From positions 1 through 5,687 of the forward strand of contig CANJXV010000175.1 in NCBI GenBank assembly GCA_947478935.1: a DNA stretch of 5,687 nt, read 5' to 3'. The notes beneath the pieces were generated by a model, which saw only the letters and a list, made by a program, of their open reading frames with translations, did not search any database and was not told the DNA's origin. The stretch is from Comamonadaceae bacterium. Lineage in GTDB: Bacteria; Pseudomonadota; Gammaproteobacteria; Burkholderiales; Burkholderiaceae_C. Position 1 is the stretch's first letter. Each line of letters opens with the position of its first letter. The translations under genes were made by a program, and so were the position numbers. Below, piece after piece: positions 1 through 4,920 of this stretch.

Positions 1-1
1 T

Positions 2-517
2 GACAAAGTGGTCATCGCCACCCACAGCGACCAGGCGCTGGCCTTGCTGGGTGATGCCAGCGGCCAGGAGCGCCAGACCTTAAGCGCCATCCGCTACCAG
101 CCCAATGTGGCGGTCTTGCATACCGATGCCTCGGTGCTGCCGCGCCGCAAAAAAGCCTGGGCTGCGTGGAACTACCAGCGCACGGCTGGCGCAATCAACG
201 GGGAAAATGGGCCACGCGTTTGCCTGCATTACCTGCTCAATATGTTGCAGCCTTTACCTTTTAGCCAGCCAGTGGTCGTCTCCCTCAACCCGGCGCAAGA
301 ACTGGACCCTGCCTTGGTGCATGGCCGCTTTGACTACGCGCACCCGGTGTTTGACCTGGCCGCCACCGAGGCGCAAAAGCGCTTACCCGCCATCCAGGGC
401 GGGCGCCACACGTATTTTTGTGGCGCCTGGACGGGCTATGGCTTTCATGAAGACGGCCTCAAATCCGGCTTGGCCGTGGCCGATGCACTAAAGACTTTAC
501 TGGCCCAAGGCGCATAA
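2..517 (+). CDS. FAD-dependent amine-oxidase-like oxidoreductase (COG2907 type), 5'-truncated
   Basis: The reading frame is open from the first base, so the gene starts upstream; 171 C-terminal residues and a TAA stop are visible. Family members are roughly 400-450 residues, so the N-terminal dinucleotide-binding GxGxxG part should lie outside the window. The visible part has the family block YQPNVAVLHTD followed by SVLPRRKKAWAAWNY (about nt 95-181), and near the C-terminus GAWTGYGFHEDG (nt 422-457), then LKSGLAVADAL. This Gly-rich segment is the usual flavin-contacting end of amine-oxidase/phytoene-desaturase-like enzymes. The likely role is an FAD-dependent oxidation or desaturation of a lipid in the cytoplasm or at the inner membrane. 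The substrate cannot be read from the sequence; location next to a Cfa-like methyltransferase suggests a fatty acyl chain. The stop is 2 nt before the next gene. The family call is firm, the function inferred; relation to UfaD-type desaturases is possible but not proven. Confidence 0.9.
   Translation, partial: DKVVIATHSDQALALLGDASGQERQTLSAIRYQPNVAVLHTDASVLPRRKKAWAAWNYQRTAGAINGENGPRVCLHYLLNMLQPLPFSQPVVVSLNPAQELDPALVHGRFDYAHPVFDLAATEAQKRLPAIQGGRHTYFCGAWTGYGFHEDGLKSGLAVADALKTLLAQGA
507..510 (+). promoter_or_regulatory. Ribosome binding site for the DUF1365 gene
   Basis: AAGG lies inside the last codons of the flavin oxidase gene, 9 nt before the ATG at 520. It supports 520 as the start rather than the in-frame ATG at 538, which has no purine-rich stretch at a suitable distance. 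The site is short, so the evidence is moderate. Confidence 0.5.
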
Positions 518-519
518 GC

Positions 520-1284
520 ATGGCAGCGGCGCAAGCAATGATCGGTTTTGGCCAGGTGCGCCACACCCGGCTTGCGCCCAAGCACCATGCTTTTGCTTAC
601 GCAACTTATTTTTTGATGCTGCCCATGCGCAGCTTGCAAACTGCCCCTGGGGCCTTGCCCCTAAACCGCCGCGCAGCAATTAGCTTTTTCGATAGCGACC
701 ATGGCGATGGACGTGGCCCGCAGCAAGGCGGCGCGCTGGCTTGGTTAGAGGAATTGCTGCACAGCGAAGGCATCACCGACGCGGACGGCGAGATCTGGCT
801 CCACTGCTACCCGCGCGTGTTGGGCTTTACTTTCAAGCCCGTCAGTTTTTGGTATTGCCACCGCGCCGATGGCAGCTTGCGCGCCGTGCTGGTGGAAGTG
901 AACAACACCTTTGGCGAGCGGCATTGTTATTTGCTCTCGCAAGCGCGCTTTGGCGTAGAGCAGCATGCGGACAAGGTGTTTCATGTGTCGCCGTTTTGCC
1001 CGGTGCAAGGGCAGTATCGCTTTCGCTTTATGGTCAACGCCCAGAGCGACCGCACCGTGGCCCGCGTGGACTATGACGATGTGCGTGGCCCATTGATTCA
1101 AACCAGTGTTAGCGGGCAATTGCAGCCCTTTAGCGCGCAGGCAGCACGCCATGCTTTGTGGCGTTATCCGCTGTTGACTTTTGCCGTGGTCTGGCGCATT
1201 CATTGGCAGGCGCTGCGCCTATCGCTCAAGCGCGTCCCGTTTTTCCGTCAACCCCCTGCGCCTGAGACCTTTGTCAGTCGCTAG
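520..1284 (+). CDS. DUF1365 family protein (COG3496)
   Basis: This is a 254-residue protein of a family with no settled biochemical activity. It almost always sits beside a COG2907 flavin oxidase and a Cfa-like methyltransferase, as here. Visible family blocks are VRHTRLAPKHHAFAY (residues 13-27), HGDGR (61-65), LGFTFKPVSFWYCHR (101-115), VEVNNTFGERHCYLL (125-139), KVFHVSPFCPVQGQYRFRF (152-170) and a hydrophobic, basic C-terminal region (217-241), which may associate with the membrane. The full set of blocks and the near-standard length argue that the gene is intact. The start at 520 is preferred because of the AAGG at 507-510; ATG 538 would give a 248-residue form also compatible with the family. 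The gene begins 2 nt after the oxidase stop and ends 15 nt before the next ATG, so co-translation is likely. A role in acyl-chain modification is inferred only from the neighbours. Confidence 0.93.
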   Translation: MAAAQAMIGFGQVRHTRLAPKHHAFAYATYFLMLPMRSLQTAPGALPLNRRAAISFFDSDHGDGRGPQQGGALAWLEELLHSEGITDADGEIWLHCYPRVLGFTFKPVSFWYCHRADGSLRAVLVEVNNTFGERHCYLLSQARFGVEQHADKVFHVSPFCPVQGQYRFRFMVNAQSDRTVARVDYDDVRGPLIQTSVSGQLQPFSAQAARHALWRYPLLTFAVVWRIHWQALRLSLKRVPFFRQPPAPETFVSR

Positions 1285-1299
1285 TTGTATGTATTCCCT

Positions 1300-2535
1300 A
1301 TGAACCCAACCACTGCCAAATACAGCGCTGACAAAGCCGCCCAGCGCCCGCCCGCCGCAGCGCGCACGGTTTTGCAATTGCTGCAAAAAATCCGCCACGG
1401 TAGCCTGACGCTGCATTTGCCCGACGGCAGCGTACAGCGCTTTGGCGAGAGCGCCAGCCCGCATGCCACGCTGCACCTTAACAACTGGAACGCGTTTACC
1501 GGTGCGCTCAAATCTGGCGACATCGGCTTTGCCGAAAGTTTTATCGACGGCGACTGGACGACGCCGGACTTGACTGGTTTATTGCGCGTGCTGGTGCAAA
1601 ACCGGGCCGAAGTGGACCGCGTGATTTTTGGAAGTTGGCTGGGGCGTCTGGCCTACCGCATCAAGCACGTGCTTCAACGCAATACGCGTAGCAACAGCAA
1701 GAAAAACATCCACGCCCATTACGACCTGGGCAATGATTTTTATGCGCTGTGGTTAGACCCGACCATGAACTATTCGTCGGCCTTGTTTGGCGGCGACGTA
1801 ACACAAAGTTTGTCGCAAGCCCAAAACGCCAAAGTGCGCCGCGCTTTGCAGCAAGTGGACCTGAAACTGGGCTCCCGCGTACTGGAAATAGGTTGCGGAT
1901 GGGGCGCGCTGGCTGAAATGGCGACGATGGAACACGGAGCGCACGTCACCGGTGTCACCCTCAGCACCGAGCAGCTGGATTTCGCGCATGCACGCATGCA
2001 GCGCCAAGGCGTGGCAGCACAGGCCGACTTGCGCTTGCAGGACTACCGCGATATCCAGGATGGGCCGTATGACGCGGTGTGCTCGATTGAAATGATCGAG
2101 GCGGTAGGGCAGGGCTTTTGGCCTACGTATTTCGCCACCGTGGCGCGCATGCTCAAGCCCGGCGGCAAGGCCTGCATCCAAAGCATTGTGATTGCCGATG
2201 CATTGTTCGAGCGCTACCTAGAGTCCACTGACTTTATCCAACAATATATCTTCCCCGGTGGCTGTCTGCCCAGCCCATCGGAGTTCAAAGCGCAGGCCCG
2301 TGCGGCAGGCTTGGAAGTGGTGCAAGAGCACGCTTTCGGCCACGACTATGCGCAGACCCTACAGCGCTGGCGCGAAGCCTTTTTAGCGCAGCGGGACCAG
2401 GTCCTGGCGCTGGGCTTTGACCAGCGCTTCATGCACATTTGGGAGTTCTATTTGTGCTACTGCGAAGCGGCCTTTATGGAAGACAACATCGATGTCGTGC
2501 AGTACACCTTGCAAAAACCCCATGCCGCAGCTTAA
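1300..2535 (+). CDS. Cfa-family SAM-dependent fatty-acyl-phospholipid methyltransferase
   Basis: A 411-residue cytoplasmic or membrane-peripheral enzyme of the cyclopropane-fatty-acid synthase family (COG2230), which transfers a methyl group from S-adenosylmethionine to the double bond of an acyl chain in phospholipid. Motifs: IHAHYDLGNDFYALWLD (137-153), SAM-binding VLEIGCGWGALAE (194-206), GVTLSTEQLDFA (218-229), SIEMIEAVG (262-270) with the conserved acidic E267, LKPGGKACIQSIVI (285-298), YIFPGGCLPS (316-325) and GHDYAQTLQRW (347-357). The family's bicarbonate ligands Cys and His (C139 and H266 in E. coli Cfa) appear as S160 and Q294, whereas the Glu, Ile and Tyr ligands remain. It may therefore be a methyltransferase without cyclopropane formation (UfaM-like) rather than a true synthase. 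ATG 1300 is chosen although no Shine-Dalgarno is evident; TTG 1285, just after the upstream stop, would add five residues. The 3' end overlaps the next gene by 14 nt. Confidence 0.93.
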   Translation: MNPTTAKYSADKAAQRPPAAARTVLQLLQKIRHGSLTLHLPDGSVQRFGESASPHATLHLNNWNAFTGALKSGDIGFAESFIDGDWTTPDLTGLLRVLVQNRAEVDRVIFGSWLGRLAYRIKHVLQRNTRSNSKKNIHAHYDLGNDFYALWLDPTMNYSSALFGGDVTQSLSQAQNAKVRRALQQVDLKLGSRVLEIGCGWGALAEMATMEHGAHVTGVTLSTEQLDFAHARMQRQGVAAQADLRLQDYRDIQDGPYDAVCSIEMIEAVGQGFWPTYFATVARMLKPGGKACIQSIVIADALFERYLESTDFIQQYIFPGGCLPSPSEFKAQARAAGLEVVQEHAFGHDYAQTLQRWREAFLAQRDQVLALGFDQRFMHIWEFYLCYCEAAFMEDNIDVVQYTLQKPHAAA

Positions 2536-3100
2536 AACGCCACTGCATGCCTGGGCACAGGCCTTGGCGGCGCTGTGCTTGGCATGGCTGTGTGCTTGCG
2601 GCGGCGTGCAAGCCAGCAGCACTGCGGCGCCGCCGATGGAGCTGACGCGCGAATTGGAAAAGCCAGTGCTGGCTGGCAGTGGTCGCTTGCGTTGGTTAGG
2701 TATCACGGTGTATGACGTCAACCTGTGGACCGCGCCACAGTTTGTGCCCGAGCGCTTTGGCGCGCATGCGTTTGCGTTAGAGATACGCTATGCGCGCACC
2801 ATTAGCGGCAGCACCTTGGCTGACACTTCGCTCAAACAAATGCAGGCCTTGGAAGCGCAGCCCGGCGCGCGGCAAGCGCAGTGGCGACAAGCGCTCATAG
2901 GAGCATTCCCCGACGTCAAACCTGGCGACCGGCTAACCGGCATGCATCTGCCCGATAAGGGCTTGCGCTTGTACTTCAACGGGCAGTTGCACAAGGTGAT
3001 TGACGACCCCTTGCTAAGCCAAAGTTTTTTTGCGATTTGGCTCAGCCCCGGGACGCAGGAACCTCGTTTGCGCGCCCAGTTACTGGGCCTGGGTAGCTAA
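2522..3100 (+). CDS. Exported chalcone isomerase-like protein (Chalcone_3-like)
   Basis: A 192-residue protein starting inside the last codons of the Cfa-like gene. The N-terminus is a signal peptide: K5, a hydrophobic stretch at about 12-26, and a likely signal peptidase I site GVQA|SS after residue 31. A weaker lipobox-like LCAC (23-26) leaves lipidation possible. The mature part matches the bacterial chalcone-isomerase-like family: GSGRLRWLGITVYDVNLW (52-69), FALEIRYARTISGSTLAD (84-101), PGDRLTGMHLPDKGLRLYF (134-152) and the C-terminal block FFAIWLSPGTQEPRLRAQLL (169-188). These proteins are periplasmic; flavonoid chemistry is not expected, and the CHI fold also occurs in fatty-acid-binding proteins, which suits this lipid-related locus. 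Upstream extension of the frame to 2417 would only translate the Cfa gene out of frame and would bury the signal peptide, so ATG 2522 is preferred. Its stop abuts the next ATG. Family is confident; function is inferred. Confidence 0.88.
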   Translation: MPQLKTPLHAWAQALAALCLAWLCACGGVQASSTAAPPMELTRELEKPVLAGSGRLRWLGITVYDVNLWTAPQFVPERFGAHAFALEIRYARTISGSTLADTSLKQMQALEAQPGARQAQWRQALIGAFPDVKPGDRLTGMHLPDKGLRLYFNGQLHKVIDDPLLSQSFFAIWLSPGTQEPRLRAQLLGLGS

Positions 3101-4381
3101 ATGGCAAGCAGCGCAGCACTGCCCGAATTTCGCTGGCCGCAAGGCTTGCGTTATGGCCTGATGGCTTTGCCGCTGGCCTTTGTGGCCCTGCCGCTGTATG
3201 TGTTCCTGCCCAATTACTACGCCCGGAGCTTTGGCCTGCCGCTGGCGAGTCTGGGCGCTTTGCTGCTGCTGGCGCGGGTGGCCGATGCCGTGATTGACCC
3301 TTTGCTGGGTCGGTGGGTGGACCGCTTATTTGCCCGCTCGCAAGCGCATGTATTGCGCTTTGCAGCGCTGGCGGCCCTGTTGCTGGCGGGCGGTTTTATT
3401 GCCTTATTTTTTCCACCGGTGCGCGAGCACGGCGCTTTGCTGGTCTGGGCCGCTGGCGCTTTGCTGGTCTGCTACTTGGGCTATAGCGCGCTGACTTTGG
3501 TGCAACAGTCCTGGGGCGCTTTGCTCGGCGGCGATGCGCCCTTGCGCAGCCGCATCGTGTCCTGGCGCGAAGGCCTGGGGCTGGCTGGCGTCATCTTGGC
3601 TTCGATGGCGCCGCTGGCCTTTGGTTTGCCGGTTACGGCCGCCATCTTGTGCCTGGCTTTGGGCTTGGGTTGGATTGCTTGGACGGCAGCGCCTGCACCT
3701 GTGCTGGCCCCAGCGCCCGCGTCTGTGGAGCAAGGTATTGGCTTGCGTGTATTCGCGCCCTTGTACTACAAGCCGTTTCGCGCTTTGCTGGCGGTGTTTC
3801 TGGCCAATGGCATCGCCAGCGCATTACCCGCCACCTTGATTTTGTTTTTTGTACAGGACCGGCTGCAGGCGCCTGCGTCCATGGAGCCTTGGTTTTTAGC
3901 CAGCTATTTCCTGGCCGCTGCGCTGGCCATGGCGCCAGTCTCGCGTTTGGTGGCCCGCTGGGGTTTGCAAGCGCTGTGGCTAGCGTCCATGGCCTTGTCG
4001 GTGGCGGTGTTTGCATGGGCCGGGCAATTGGAAAGCGGTGACAGCCTGCCCTTTATTGCTATTTGCCTACTTTCTGGTTTGTGTATGGCCGCAGACCTCA
4101 CGGTTCCTGGCGCCATGCTGGCAGGCCTAATCAGCAGCCAGCCCGAGCCAGGGCGCGATAGCGGTATTTATTGGGGTTGGTGGAATATGGCCGCCAAGCT
4201 TAACTTGGCGCTGGCCGCGGGCCTGACCCTGCCTTTGCTGTCGTATGCCGGCTATGAACCTGGTAGCCGCAGCGAAGAGGCCTTGCGCAGCATCACATGG
4301 GCGTATTGCGTGCTGCCTTGCATTTTGAAACTCGCCGCTGCGGCACTCTTGTATTTTTTATTCATCAGGAAAACACCATGA
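3101..4381 (+). CDS. MFS transporter, GPH/MelB-like (MFS_2 type)
   Basis: A 426-residue inner-membrane protein with about 12 hydrophobic helices (roughly 18-38, 44-62, 85-105, 111-133, 158-176, 178-196, 226-250, 263-283, 288-308, 316-338, 362-384, 397-421). The loop after helix 2 carries RVADAVIDPLLGRWVDR (59-75), the signature of the glycoside-pentoside-hexuronide:cation symporter family. A second family block, SGIYWGWWNMAAKLNLALAA (354-373), includes a helix-11 lysine, K366. Compared from memory with MelB, the cation-site aspartates D55/D59 correspond to D62/D66, but the sugar-binding aspartates D19 and D124 are not kept, so a galactoside is unlikely. Eukaryotic MFSD2A of the same superfamily carries lysolipids; with lipid enzymes and envelope proteins as neighbours, a lipid or lipid-derived substrate is a reasonable inference. 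The ATG directly follows the preceding TAA, and the 3' end overlaps the next gene by 4 nt (ATGA). Confidence 0.9.
   Translation: MASSAALPEFRWPQGLRYGLMALPLAFVALPLYVFLPNYYARSFGLPLASLGALLLLARVADAVIDPLLGRWVDRLFARSQAHVLRFAALAALLLAGGFIALFFPPVREHGALLVWAAGALLVCYLGYSALTLVQQSWGALLGGDAPLRSRIVSWREGLGLAGVILASMAPLAFGLPVTAAILCLALGLGWIAWTAAPAPVLAPAPASVEQGIGLRVFAPLYYKPFRALLAVFLANGIASALPATLILFFVQDRLQAPASMEPWFLASYFLAAALAMAPVSRLVARWGLQALWLASMALSVAVFAWAGQLESGDSLPFIAICLLSGLCMAADLTVPGAMLAGLISSQPEPGRDSGIYWGWWNMAAKLNLALAAGLTLPLLSYAGYEPGSRSEEALRSITWAYCVLPCILKLAAAALLYFLFIRKTP
4367..4370 (+). promoter_or_regulatory. Ribosome binding site for the DUF3833 lipoprotein gene
   Basis: AGGA, followed by AA, lies 7 nt before the ATG at 4378, inside the last codons of the transporter gene. 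It is the best Shine-Dalgarno sequence in the window. It fixes the lipoprotein start at 4378 rather than further upstream in the same frame (for example ATG 4297), where the residues would be an out-of-frame reading of the transporter. Confidence 0.75.
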
Positions 4382-4917
4382 ATCGACGACGCTTATTTGC
4401 GCTGACCCTGGCCACCGGTACGGTCTTGGCCTTGGGCGGTTGCGCTGCGCAAAAAATAGAGACCTACGCCCAGGAAAAACCGGCGCTAGATCTGCGCCAG
4501 TACTTTAACGGCACCTTAGACGCCTATGGCGTGTTTACCGACTACACCGGCACCGTGGTCAAGCGTTTCAAGGTGGTGATGGTCTGCACCTGGCACGGAA
4601 ACGAAGGCGTGTTGGACGAGGACTTCACCTATTCCGACGGCACCAAGCAAAAGCGCATCTGGCGCCTGACCGCCGGACCGGACGGCAGCTACACCGGTCG
4701 CGCCGATGACGTCGTGGGCACCGCCCAGGGCCGCACCCAGGGCAATGCCTTCCAATGGCAATACACGCTGGCGCTACCGGTGGACGGGAAAATCTATGAA
4801 GTGCAATTCGACGACTGGATGTACCTGGTCGATGAGCGCGTGATGCTCAACAAAGCCCGCATGCGCAAGTTTGGCCTGCCGCTGGGTGAGGTCACGCTCA
4901 GCTTTTACAAGCGCTAA
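4378..4917 (+). CDS. DUF3833 family lipoprotein
   Basis: A 179-residue predicted lipoprotein. The signal peptide is classical: NRRR (2-5), a hydrophobic core (6-19) and the lipobox LGGC with lipidated Cys22. Residue +2 is Ala, not Asp, so sorting to the outer membrane by the Lol system is expected. The rest matches DUF3833 along its full length: YFNGTLDAYGVF (42-53), a beta-rich middle including CTWHGNEG and EDFTYSDGT, then RADDVVGTAQG, and the C-terminal block FDDWMYLVDERVMLNKARM (144-162) followed by KFGLPLGEVTLSFYKR. No catalytic motif is recognisable. The family has no established activity that I know of. Regular co-occurrence with the Cfa/flavin-oxidase locus suggests a job in handling or placing the modified lipid in the envelope (inference). 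The start codon overlaps the transporter stop (ATGA), with AGGA at a good distance. The SDR gene follows after 3 nt. Confidence 0.92.
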   Translation: MNRRRLFALTLATGTVLALGGCAAQKIETYAQEKPALDLRQYFNGTLDAYGVFTDYTGTVVKRFKVVMVCTWHGNEGVLDEDFTYSDGTKQKRIWRLTAGPDGSYTGRADDVVGTAQGRTQGNAFQWQYTLALPVDGKIYEVQFDDWMYLVDERVMLNKARMRKFGLPLGEVTLSFYKR

Positions 4918-4920
4918 GCC

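Noticed and set aside
1..517. Start of the first gene at GTG 8
   Set aside because: The frame is open to the window edge and the protein lacks its N-terminal FAD-binding half, so GTG 8 is an internal Val codon of a longer gene.
745..1203. 152-codon open frame on the - strand across the DUF1365 gene
   Set aside because: It lies wholly opposite a gene with strong family motifs, its translation has no recognisable domain, and long antisense frames are expected in GC-rich coding DNA.
1753..2181. 142-codon open frame on the - strand across the Cfa-like gene
   Set aside because: It is opposite the SAM-binding core of a clear methyltransferase; the translation is rich in His, Arg and Ala and shows no domain.
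2417..2521. Upstream extension of the chalcone isomerase-like frame to ATG 2417
   Set aside because: The added 35 residues would be an out-of-frame reading of the conserved Cfa C-terminus and would place the signal peptide internally; ATG 2522 gives a proper N-terminal signal.
3633..4041. Overlapping open frames on both strands inside the MFS gene (3633-4016 on -, 3649-4041 on +)
   Set aside because: They are shadows of the transporter frame, which has helices and the GPH signature throughout; the alternatives show low-complexity Pro/Arg/Ala or Cys/Trp-rich sequence.
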